Below, in pieces: positions 37,396 through 49,500 of a stretch of 64,000 nucleotides of DNA. Below the pieces are notes generated by a model. The model saw nothing but the letters and a program-made list of their open reading frames with translations, did not search any database and was not told where the DNA came from. Position 1 is the stretch's first letter; the number at the start of each line of letters is the position of its first letter. The DNA lies in contig NC_092672.1 in assembly GCF_964355755.1 (NCBI RefSeq), positions 11,156,501-11,220,500 of the forward strand, given 5' to 3'. This DNA comes from Antedon mediterranea (taxonomy: Eukaryota > Echinodermata > Crinoidea > Comatulida > Antedonidae). Position numbers and translations under genes: made by a program.

Positions 37396-38447
37396 TTGTA
37401 TGTACGTGTAAAAATGAACGTGAATAAAAGAAGGCCGGCCTTTTCAGAAAGTGAAAAGATAGCATTAGTCGAGCTATTTAATGAATCGAAATCAATACTG
37501 CTCTCACAATTAAATGCGAATGTTACTGTTGAAATTAAAAGAAAGCAATGGGACATAATTTGTAACAGCATAAATGCAATTAATCCTGGAGTTCAACGAA
37601 CGCGAGAAGAAATAAAAAAAAAGTGGAAGAACTTAGTGGCGGAAGCCAAAAAGGATATCAATAAGGTAAAAACAAATCTTACTCATATATTTCCTTTTAA
37701 TAATATGTTTAATTAATACAATAATAAACAATAAACGCAGAAAATAATGGCTAGGTAGACTAGGCCTAGTATACCGGTAGCTGTGGTCACAAAGGTCTAC
37801 CTATATTATAGTATTAGGCATAGGCCTAAGTATAGGCTAATATTAAAGTATCTATAAGTCTAGAAAATGACATAATTAAGTCATATATGATAACGTGAAG
37901 TATTTAATTTAATTTTGTAGGTTAAACATCCAGGGACCGGCGGTGGTCCACCTCATACAATGAGCAAAATCAGTGAAATTATTTGTGACATCTATGGAGG
38001 ACTAAATAGTGCGATGTTTGTTGGTGTTTCGACAGGGTGTGAAACATATATAGAAACTGGTAGTAAGTTAAATCCCATTGTTATGATTAATTAAATTGAA
38101 TTAGGCCTATATTGTTATAAAAATAGGAAGTAAATGTTAACATTTTATTTTCAGGTAATGATGATGGTAAAGATGACTCAAATGATGTCATTCAATTACA
38201 ACCAACCACAACGACCCAGCAATTAAATGATCCGAATGAATGCGGTAACGCATCGTCAAAAAGGAAAAGAAATTTACAGGATGAATATATGGACTGGGGC
38301 GTCAAGCTGGCTAAGTCAACAATCCAAAAAAACAAAACTGAAAAAATCAAATTGAACGAGGAAATAAATAAATTAAAACTAGAGCAACAGAAATTAAATT
38401 TAGAAATTGCCATTTTAATGACGCAAGTTCATGTGATTGAACAATAA
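37396..38447 (+). CDS. Harbinger SANT/Myb-like DNA-binding protein
   Basis: Accessory protein of Harbinger elements; in known systems it enters the nucleus with the transposase and binds the element ends. Exons 37396-37665, 37921-38062 and 38155-38447 join in phase to 234 residues. The N-terminal part (KRRPAFSESEKIALVELFNE, KRKQWDIICNSINA, REEIKKKWKNL) is a Myb/SANT-like trihelix with spaced tryptophans, as in NAIF1-like proteins. The middle part (GTGGGPPHTMSKISEII) is a conserved linker of the family. The C-terminus (about 180-234) is a Lys/Glu-rich coiled coil. A second in-frame ATG at 37414 is an equally good start. It ends about 170 bp from the transposase stop, tail to tail. Confidence 0.85.
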
Positions 38448-38618
38448 TTTAATATTAATAATTTATACTGTATAATCAAATCAACCTTTTGTAAATACAA
38501 TAGTAATTTAATTAATTAAAATTAAAACCTAAATAATCAAACAGCACGGTATTTAAATCAATTGATTCATTGTGAGAATACGGTTTAAATAAAATATTTT
38601 TACATGTTAATATGAACT

Positions 38619-39823
38619 TTATGCATTGTCTTGTAATTCATGAGCAATCATATCCCTAACAATTCTCCCATTTGGTGCTACCGGTCCATTGTACACCTCA
38701 TCATTAACCATTATTTGCTGATCGTCTACCTCTTCGTCATCTATATCTGGGAGTTTTAGATCTCTAGCTATGTTATGTAATACCATCGTAGCAGCTATAA
38801 CAGCACATATTCTCTGGGGGGACATTCGGTTTTCCTCATGCATGGACCTGAACCTTCGTTTCCATACCCCTATTGTCCGTTCAACTATACTTCTTGTCAC
38901 CGCATGTATTCGATTGTACCTCTGTTGATGTGGATGGACAGGGTTAAAATATGGCGTTAATAAAAACGGCCGTAATGGATAACCCTTGTCACCAATTAAG
39001 TATCCGTCTACTTCCCCTCTCTCAAATATTGTGCACAATTCTGAATTCCGAAAAATACGTGAATCATGCGTCGCACCAGGCCATCTAATAACAGCATTTG
39101 TGAATTTCATTTCATGATTACAGACTACTTGTACGTTCAAACTATGGTATCCCTTCCTGTTGACGTACATAAATTCATTATCTTTTGGGGCCTGCATCCG
39201 AATGTGCGTACCATCGACAGCTCCAACAACATTTGGAAATCCAGCTTTTTCATGGAATCCAATTTTAGCACGCATAATTTCGTGGTTGTTGTTATGAAAG
39301 GTAACATATTGCCTTAGTTTGGCCTCAAATGCCAGAGAAACCTTTCTAATTATTCTACAAGCTGTCGATTCATGAATTCCTTTAAAAAAGGGGAAAAAGT
39401 TTTGTAAGACTATGTCCATTAAATTGTCATTTAAAATAATTATATAGGCCTATATATATAAAATACAGTAACGATTGCATTTTTATTACAATAAAACAAA
39501 TATCTAATAAATAATAGATTATGCGATAAAAAAGGACTACCTGCTATGTCACCAGATACATTATGCATCACCCCTGTAGCATAGAAACGGAGAGCTGTGC
39601 ACACTTGTAGAACTGGCGGAACCGAATGATTTTTATTTGATTGCCTTAAATGATTTATAATTAAATCTGTTAACATTAAAATTTCAGCGCGAGGAAATCT
39701 ATATTTTCTATACAGTTCATCGTCGTTATATGCATCCAAAGGATGTGTTCTATCACGGAAAATTCGTTCAATTCGTGGTCTTTCACGATCAATAATACCA
39801 AGGCCTATCATCGGCAACGCCAT
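38619..39823 (-). CDS. Harbinger transposase (HARBI1-like DDE nuclease)
   Basis: Cuts and pastes the element. Two exons, 39823-39541 and 39379-38619, join in phase (GACATAGCAG to GAATTCATGA) to 347 residues, the usual length of HARBI1-type proteins (about 350). The N-terminal helical part includes RKYRFPRAEI and a SGDIAGIHESTACRI helix-turn-helix-like block. The DDE_4 core shows GAVDGTHI (Asp about 150), GATHDSRIF, GDKGYPL (Asp about 225) and SIVERTIGVWKRRF (Glu about 261). All three catalytic acids are present and no stop interrupts the frame. The C-terminus has an acidic DDEEVDDQ stretch. Confidence 0.93.
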
Positions 39824-40384
39824 GTTGACAACAAAAAGAGAGGTTTAAGACTGTTTTAAGACTCCTTCGAGTAGGCTTTAATTTTAAAGACCGTTTACAG
39901 GTTAGACCGCGGTATAGCAATGGTCTATAATATAAGACTACTTGCTACGTCACGAATTATAGCCGGCTAAGCGCTAAGACCGGTTATAGACCGCTTATAG
40001 CAATCCGCCCCTGGTGAAATTACTTACGCAGGCGCAGTGTCGCCAGTGGGCGTGGCTATCACTGTCAATCACTCGTTGTCTGAGCTCCCGTCGTGTTTCG
40101 TAAACTCTCTAATGTTTCGTTTTCATGACGCTCCACGCGGCCAAGCACCAATCGATATGCACGTAGCCGCGTAAAAACGAAACATTGACGTTCGATTGGA
40201 TTTGCCGTCGCCCCAGACCTTGTGTGAAAGGCCCTTAAGCCGGCTTTATCAGATAGACGGTCTTACTAAAGCCGTTGCTATAAAACAGTCTTATGTTATA
40301 AGTTCTTTGTTATAAGTCCTTTGATACAAATTACATAGGGCCAAAGAACTTATACGTTCTTTGATAGGGCCTGAGTCATGGTGT

Positions 40385-40542
40385 GCGTCTGCGTTTAGTG
40401 TATTCTAATGTTCATTCGCGTATCATTCGCAGATAACGTTCGTACTCGTCCGGCACCATGTGCAGAGCATTATACAAAATGAAAAAGATGCATAGGCCTA
40501 GGCCTAGAGGTTCGGAACTGTAAAAATAACCATTTATTTTAA
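40385..40542 (+). promoter_or_regulatory. Upstream region of gene B (copy of gene A's)
   Basis: Shares CTAATGTTCATTCGCG, ATCATTCGC, CATTATACAAAATGA, GATGCATAGGCCTAG and TTCGGAACTGTAAAA in order with 25570-25775. A TTTATTTTAAATG stretch precedes the ATG. Both copies have tandem TAGGCCTA-type words. Confidence 0.5.
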
Positions 40543-43500
40543 ATGATGTCAAAGATTTGGAGAAAGCTTGTAAAACGTTTTATAATATGCATTCTTGTCA
40601 TCGCTGAATGTGCTTCATTTACTCAATCACAGCAGACGTTTGTTAAATTAAAAAATTCTTCCCTAGGCCTAGGTTTAAAACGCAATTCTTACTCCGTCGT
40701 TACGGATCAAAACAGCAACATTACAGAAGATAAAAGTGGCATTAAATTCACGAAAGATGTATCTAATGGAACGCATAGCCGTCATAAACGTTCTATTCAT
40801 AACAAATCTTACTGGGCAAATTGGGGACCATGGAGTGAATGTTCTGAGAGCTGCAGTGATAGTTATCGCACCAGAGAAAGAGGTTGTCGTAATAATGATG
40901 GTGTAGACCCAGCTACCAACAAAGAATATATGTGCCCAGGAAAAGGTCAGCAAGTTAAAACTTGTACAGATCCCTCATGTCCAGATAAAGGGGAGGTAGG
41001 AGAATCCGAATATGAAAGGTTGTTACGTATAAGCAATAAAAAGAATTCGGAGGCACGTGATAGATGGACAAAACGCGTGTCAGAAATTAGAGCACCACAA
41101 GACGGAAATTTCTATAATTCATACAAGAAGCCACCTCCTAGTAAGTAATATTAATAACCTAAGATAAGACTAGGCTAGGCCTGATATTGCATTTTCTCGG
41201 GAACTAACTTGTCCAAAAACTTCATTTTTTTGGACAAGAAGCAAGGGTTAAAATCTGTGATTTGTAATTTTAAAACATAATTTGATTTAATGTATAGGTT
41301 TTTAAATACGAGTAGCATTGTTAGTCAAATGAGACTATATTGTTTGTTAATAATTATTTTTTTTAGTACCAGCACATGTGTTATTTTTTTAAAATTTTAT
41401 TCTGTGCATAGGCATATACTTACAACAGAACATGCCTATCGTTATCGTCTTAGTGTAAATGGGCCTTAAATCTAAATTATTTCATGGAACAAGTTATCCT
41501 ATAAATTATTGTTTTATTATGTAGGATCCTCAAGGACTGGCCTATATGGACCAACAGTGTTAGAAAAAGGACAGAAAGGTGGTCGATGGACAGTTTGGAT
41601 GTCATGGGGAAAGTGTAGCAAGACCTGTCTTGGTGGCACACGTGAAAGATATCGTACATGCATGACACCGGATATGAAAATCTCACTAACTTGTCGTGGT
41701 GAATTTATAGAAAGAACTGATTGCGAGTATGTAACATGTGCAGAAGCAAAAGAAAAGGCGAAACAGAAACGTAAGTAAGATTCACAATCACGTCACGATC
41801 TTAAAATCGCGTAATGAAAAGATATCGGACGATTTAATGTACCTTTAATTATGTTATTATTGTAGAGTAATCATGTTTACCTCTTATTCTATAATTGTAT
41901 AATACCCCTTTCACACCAAAAGCAAAACTCCGGAGACACCCCGGAGTTGACGTCCCGCTGTTTGGTGTGAAAGGTAAAATCAAGCAACTCCGGAGTTTAA
42001 AACTGCGGGGTTGAACAGCTGAACATTCTCCGGAGAGCGAACTGCGGGGACACCCCGGTGTTTTGGTGTGAAAGGTACCAACATCAAACTCCGGAGTGTT
42101 TTGGGTCAAAAGGTCATCCTCACACGATCACTCAGTGCTTTAGTTTTATTTCAAAATACTTTAAATATTTGTACAACATATATAGCGGGTTCAAAAATAA
42201 TAAGTAGTATCAATAAAACATTATATTACTTCTGGGATTTTTGAAAGTAATTATTAAATTAAACATATTATTAATTAAAATGATTCTAATGATCGTCGCT
42301 ATGTAAACAAACAAAATAGAGGGCGACATTTACAATTTTATTTTATAAACCCCGGAGTTGCTAGGTTGGTGTGAAAGGGGTATCTCCGGAGTTTCTCGAC
42401 GTTTTGAATGGTCATAAACCCCGGGGTGTCTCCGGAGACACTCCGGAGTTTTGGTGTGAAAGGGGTATAATATTGTAGTTGTTTTCATAGCCAGAGGCTA
42501 AGCATTGCAAGATCATCGCTATCGCTATCGCTGTCAAAGATTTCCATTGCAAAAATTGCAATGTTGGTTCCACTTGGTTGAATTCAAAATAAACGTACGT
42601 GACACGAACAACCGAATTCGTGCTCGATGTGAAAGCGCGCTCAACGCTCGCGATATTTTCTCACGGCGCCGGACCGAATCCGGGCGCGATGTGAAAGCAG
42701 CTTACAGTTACATACCTATGGAAAGATAAGCTCTGCATCCTGATTTTAGATTACCTTGGTGGTGGTGGTATGAAAAATTCTTCTTGTTTAGAAACTAAAG
42801 AGGGTTTCAGGCAGGAGTCTTCATTTCAAATTGAATGATGGAAATTATGTGAATTCCTACTGAAAGTATAGTAGGCCTACTTTCCAGACATTTTGGTGAA
42901 AATGTAGAATTGTAGGTACTTGTACAAGATGCGATCAAAGCTCCATTTTAAAAGAAAAAACTCGAAAATAAATGTAGAAAAAAGACGAAAAATACTATCA
43001 GTCTGACACCCAATTAACTTTTATTTAACACATGTCTGTATATTATTGTTTGTTATATTTCTGTTCCTTTAGTTTAGTAATCTTCAAAAAAGACCCATTA
43101 TATCTTTACGTAGAGTATTTTAAACTTCTCATTTAGAACTAAAACATAATCCCATACCGTCAATGAGTGGTGAAGTGTCTCAGGAACTTTTGGAAAAGAT
43201 CCTAAGAGGAGAAAAGGTTGATGCCAACTGGGGAAAGTGGGGTTCATGGGGAGGATGTTCCGCGTCATGCGAGACTGGAGAACGAACACGCTATAGGATG
43301 TGCAAGACACCCGAAGGAGAAATTGCCCCTGCTTGTGAAGGTAAAGAAGTGGAAAGTGGTAACTGCAATGCAATGTCATGCAAAGAAGCAAAAGAAAACA
43401 TATACAGTGGATTGGTATTCGGTAAGTTATTTTCAACAATTTGTAACAATGTTAGTTAGTGTCAATCATAAGTCGTTGCTTTATTTGTCAAGTCGTTGCA

Positions 43501-46500
43501 ATATTGATGCGTTTGTTGGTGATCATAATATAAGTTCGTTCCATTACCCTGTAAATTGTTACTGTTTATTGAAATCGTCAGACAAATTTTGAATAAAAGG
43601 TTTCATACGAGACGCTATGGTAATTCAAAGCATTATTAGCTTTTTTTTTATTACGATATTATTTTTATTACATTAGATTTTGGTGATTCAGAACCTATGA
43701 TTCGTCAAAAGAAATCGACCAATTCAATGTATGGTCCTTACAATCAAGGAGATGCTCCCAAACTTCGACCAATTTCAAATTCACCTAGGAAGTCTCACGG
43801 TCCATATAGCTCGGGTGATGCGCCTAGGATTCCTCCAAAATACAACGCCAAGAGTAGGCCTTCAGGTCCATACAGCCAAGGAGATGCTCCTAAACTTCGA
43901 CCTATCGCCAGTTCACCAAGGAAGCCTTACGGTCCATATAGCGCAGTTGATGCACCTAAGGTTCCACCAAAATATAGCACCAAGAGTAGGCCATCAGGTC
44001 CATATAGCCAAGGAGACGCTCCTAAACTTCGACCTATCGCCAGTTCACCAAGAAAGTCTTACGGTCCATATAGCACGGGTGATGCGCCTAGAGTTCCTCC
44101 AAAATACAGCGCTAAGAGTAGACCATCAGGTCCATTTAGTCAAGGAGATGCTTGGAAACTTCGACCAATTGCGAGCTCACCTAGGAAGTCTTCCAGTCCG
44201 TATAGCGCGGGTGATGCGCCTAAGGTTCCTCCAAAATACAGGGCCAAGAGTAGGCCATTGGGTCCATACAGCCAAGGAGACGCTCCTAAACTTCGACCTA
44301 TTGCGAGCTCACCTGGGAAGTCTTCCAGTCCGTATATCTCGGGTGATGCGCCTAAGGTCCCTCCAAAATACAGGGCCAAGAGTAGACCATCAGGTCCATA
44401 CAGCCAAGGAGATGCTCCTAAACTTCGACCTATTGCGAGCTCACCTAGGAAGTCTTTCAGTCCGTATAGCGCGGGTGATGCGCCTAAGGTCCCTCCAAAA
44501 TACAGCGCCAAGAGTAGGCCATCAGGTCCATACAGCCAAGGAGACGCTCCTAAACTTCTACCTATTGCAAGCTCACCTGGGAAGTCATCCAGTCCATATA
44601 GCTCTGGTGAGTGTCAGCAAATAAATGAAAAAATTACAATTATAAGGATAATTTACCAACAAACAGTATAATCTTACACGGTTTAATATATTGAAATATG
44701 TCATACGTTCGTAAAGAATGTTCAATAATTAAATGTATTCACTTCATAGGACATATCAGAAATACAAATTCTTCCTTTCCAATATTTCTTTTCATTCGTT
44801 CTAAATGAACAAACAGGTTTAGTAAATAGCTTTAAAATCCTTACTCTTGATGAAATTCTGGCGGTATAAATTAAACATACTTAGGCCTAAAGGCATAACA
44901 ATTAACTCACAAGAAGAAATTTCTTGTCACACATGCATGATCCCCCCAAAAAAAGAAAGAAAAGTATCGCTTACACGTTATTGTGACTCTATATTATAAT
45001 AAGTCGACCTTATATTAGCGCTTAATGCACAATGCATCAAGCCCTTCACATTATTATCCTGGTCATGTTTTGGAAATTTCTAGAAATATAGTCACTCCCA
45101 TGGTGTTGCAGCCAGTAATCATCGCAGTTAAGTTTGGACCAATTAAATAGCACGTACCCATTTGTACACCTGGGCGGAGAAAGTATGTTAAAAATAATTT
45201 GTTATAAAAAAAACACTGAAAATGAATTTGTTTAGATTCTAGATCTACTGGCGAATGGGGTGAATGGATGGCGTGGCAACAATGTTCAGCTTCTTGTGGA
45301 AAGGGTAAACGTGTAAGAGACAGAAAATGCGACAGTCCACCACCACCAACAGATGGCGGTGAGCCATGTTTTGGGAACAATATTGAAAGTGAGACATGCG
45401 CCGGAGAAACTCTCTGCAAAGGTAAGTGTGATCAGGTAAGAGTGAAATTACAATTTCACTCTTCTTCCCTGGTATGATGGTCTGAGTTGACTCAATTTTT
45501 ACTATAATAGGCCTACTGACCAAAAATAGGGAGGTTTCGCAACCTTACGAATACGATAACGAAAACGTCACACATTTGTGAAATTTTTGAGCTGTAGTCC
45601 AGTAAAGATAAGTCAAAAATAGGGTGAACCTAGAACAAATTGCAACAGAATTTTTTTTTGTTTTGTCTGGTAAATATGGTTCAAATGAATATCATATCCA
45701 AAGTTTACCAAAATCGGACATCGGGAAGTGGGTTAATTAGCATAAATTCAAAATGGCCGCCATTTGCTATTTTGAAGCCTCATATCTCTCTAACGGTTGG
45801 ATTTAGACCACCTAAGTGCATTACGAGTAGATATAAATGTGATATTAAACATTCTAATTAGCATATTTAAATTTCCATATGACGTACTTATGATGTCATA
45901 TGGTAGTTGTGACGTCATATATTATGTTATAACTGTTTAAATGACATTATACTATTCGAACAATTTAGGGACTGCAAGAAAACATGTTTCTTGACATTCT
46001 CCTTGTTAAAATGAACATTATTTCCAAAGTTTACCAAAATCGGACGTCAGGAAGTGGGTTAATTAGCATACATTCAAAATGGCCGCTATTTATCATACCA
46101 TTTTGAAGCTCCATATCTCCTTATCACTTGGTTTTAGACCACCTAAGTGCATTGAGAGTAGATATAAATGTGATATTAAACTTTATAATTAGCATATTTA
46201 AATTGCCATATAACGTACCTATGATGTCATAAGACATATGACGTCATGTATTTTGTCACAATAATGCTCAATTGGCATTATTCTAAGGGGAAAATATAGA
46301 AACCGAAAGGAAAAAATGTTTTTAATCTCATGAAAATAGTAGAACATTTACCACATCCAGGTTAAGATCATGGGTATCAGAAGGTATTCGGCAACCCTTC
46401 ACAACATGCAATAGAACATTCCAGTTAATTTTCTGCAACTGCAACTTTTTATAACTGCATATATATCTCATATATCTCATATATATTTAAAGAAATAGGA

Positions 46501-49500
46501 TTCTTAATTAAGTAATGAGTCTGGGATTTAATAATTCGACCCCATCCTAAATATGGAGTTGGATCACAGTAAGTTTCCAATCCAAAGTACATACATAGAA
46601 AATGTAATGTTGGCGCCGTCAAAATACTTCATTGGCTTTTCTGATGTCTTTTTAAATTTTGGACCAAACAGTTCTTGCTTAGAATAGAATGCATCCCCCT
46701 GTTTCTTTGCAAGTGCAGAGCATTACAAAGATGTTGCAAATTTGCTCCTTAAGATGTTTTCTTTAAGTACCAATTATTCCACTATTTTTTGCTTCTTCTG
46801 TCTTAAAACGCAGTCGCTTTTTTTAATTATGGCAAAGTAAGATATTTAATAGATCCCCATCTGCATTCAAAGTTTATTCCATTTTTCTGACATTTTTTGT
46901 CAAGGAAATTGAATACTGTCTTGTCGAAAAATAAAATACTGTAATTAGTAGTGGCAAGTTTGAAAATTACTGTATTACCTTAACAACCCCTTTTTGGATT
47001 CCGTTGATGTGTATCTTTTAACTGATGGTTCTTCATCCTAGTTAACACTAGGATGAAGTGTCCTTGTTATATGCTCATTGAATCTTGGAAACAGCATTCA
47101 AAAGATAAACATTATATAAAACATCATAAAAAGTTGTTGTCTCATAAATGATCGACATCAAACAGATGCAATGAAATAGCAAATTTGAAAGAGCAGAGTG
47201 GAGATGCTGACTATACAGAAAACTACAGTATGACATTTATCATTTTCATTTCAATTGAGATGAGTTTGTGGGAATGATGGGTTTGAATTGCCTGACCCAC
47301 AATCAATCGCCTCATTAAAATATTTTTTTTATTCCTTTACCAATTTAAAGAGATAAAGTTCTAAAAGATGTAGTTTTAGAAAACACAAAACAAGATGTGC
47401 GCTTGAGTACAAATCAGTTTCGGAAATACAGTTGATGATCACCTTTCATACGGTTCTGTAGAATATCTATTTTCATAAGATTTTGTAAATGGAAACTTAA
47501 TGATAAATTTCAATGGTTTTTACATATATATCTACTCGTAATGCACATAGGCTGTCTAAACCCAACCGCTAAGGAGATACAGGGCTTCAAAATGGTATTT
47601 TGAATTTATGCTAATTGACCCTCTTGAAGTCTAATTTTGGTGAACTTAGGAGATCATGTTCATTTCAACAGGAAATTGTTAGAAAATTGGTTTCCTGCAG
47701 TTTCTACATTTTTTAGCATGGGATAATGCCATTTAAGCAGTTATAACATAATATATGACGTCACAACTACCTTATGACGTCATATTTACGTCATATGGTA
47801 ATTTAAATGTGCTAATTGGGAAGTTTAATGTCACATTTATATCTACTCGCAATGCACTTTGGTGGTCTAAAACCACCATTAAGGAGATATAGGGCTTCAA
47901 AATGATATAGTAAATAGCGGCCATTTTTAATTTATGCTAATTAACACACTTCCTGACGTCCGATTTTGGTAAACTTTGGAAATTATGTTCATTTCAACAA
48001 GGAGAATGTTAGGAAACTTGTTTTTCTGCAGTTTCTAAATTGTTCGCATAGTATAATGTCATTTAAACATTTATAACATAATTTATGACGTCACAACTAC
48101 CATATGACGTCATAGGTACGTCCTATGGAAATTTAAATATGCCAGTTAGAATGTTTAATATCACATTTATATCTACTCGTAATGCATATAGGTGGTCTAA
48201 ATCCAACCGTTAAGGAGATATGGGGCTTTAAAATAGCAAATGGTGGCCATTTTGAATTTATGCTAATTAACCCACTTCCCGATGTCCGATTTTGGTAAAC
48301 TTTGGATATGATGTTCATGTTCACCATATCAACCAAATAAAACAAAAAAAAATTCTGTTGCAATTTGTTCTAGGTTCAACCATATTTTTACTGGACTACT
48401 GATCCCCATTTCATATCGTAAAGTCATATTCGTAACTACAAAACGAGTATAGTTTTTGATCTATTTTGCACATTTTGCATTTGAATCAGGAATGATTCAT
48501 GATTATAATAATTATAATTATAGATTTATTGAAAGTAATTTACTAAAGTAATTTACTAAAATGCCAGGTCAATTTTGATAAATAGCAGTTTCTAAAGTCC
48601 TCACTCGCATTGATGTTACGCTAGGCCTAGGCAGCCAAGCACCAAGCAACACGTACCTGCGCTTCGCTCAAATTTACCGCAGTCATATTTTGGACGGCGC
48701 CCTCAATATTTCATTGCCATGTGAAACAGATTTTTACTGGCTTACGAAAACGAATACGTGCGCGTGACGTATCCGTTTTCGTTATCGTATTCGTAAGATT
48801 GCGAAACCTCTCTAATATCGTATCGTATACACACTTTACCTCAATTAAACGGCATCTCTAGACCGCAATATCATAAACATCTCATCGAAGTGTAACAGGC
48901 AGAAAGCGTGGCAAAATATAGTGTCAGCTGTACGTTGTCACGTCGCAACGCGTCAATTCTAGTCAAATCGCGTCATTTTAAGTAGAATAATTGCGTCAAA
49001 TTACTATCCGTTTAATCTTTTTTTACAATTAGACGAAAACTACTCAGTAATTACGTCAGATATATTTTTTTATTATAAACATTTCTGGATTATTTATATG
49101 ATTAAATGAATAATAGTATAAACCATGTGAGGATCACAATTAATAATTGTACACAATAATTCAAGTAAAACAACTAAAATACATAATATTAAATAGTTGA
49201 TATTACATATTTCTATACATTATGTTTTTTATTCATTGAATGTCACAATCAATGTAATAAAAAAATGTATTGGATTACAGTTTAAAAAGAAATAAATGCT
49301 AATAAATAGATAATACTAAATAATAGGTATTATAAAATTCCTGTTATTTGATTGGACGATTGTGGGTGGCGTGCAATAGTACGTACTATTAACCGATCGT
49401 TGAATAGTACTTTTTTTCGTGTACGAAAAAAAAATCGTTTCGCGTTTGGAAAATATTATTTTAATACTATTGCTTTTAAAATACAACAGCGCCACCTATT

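Larger units (their letters stand above)
37145..40010. mobile_element. PIF/Harbinger DNA transposon with both genes present
   Basis: Termini GGGCGGATTGCTATAA and, inverted, TTATAGCAATCCGCCC are flanked by a 3-bp duplication CTG (37142-37144 and 40011-40013), the size usual for the superfamily. The 2866-bp interior has two convergent genes, a SANT/Myb-like DNA-binding protein on plus and a HARBI1-type transposase on minus, both with introns and no stop or frame break. Sub-terminal TAAGACNGTYTTA words are repeated. The element looks potentially active. Confidence 0.92.

Noticed and set aside
44140-44511. Minus-strand open frame of 123 codons with LYGLEDF- and GRSLGASP-like repeats
   Set aside because: Antisense shadow of gene B's repeat exon; same argument of unit length.
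45640-45861. 73-76-codon frames at 45640-45861 (plus) and 48133-48363 (minus) with near-identical translations
   Set aside because: They are the mirrored arms of the foldback element; no family resemblance and no start or splice context.
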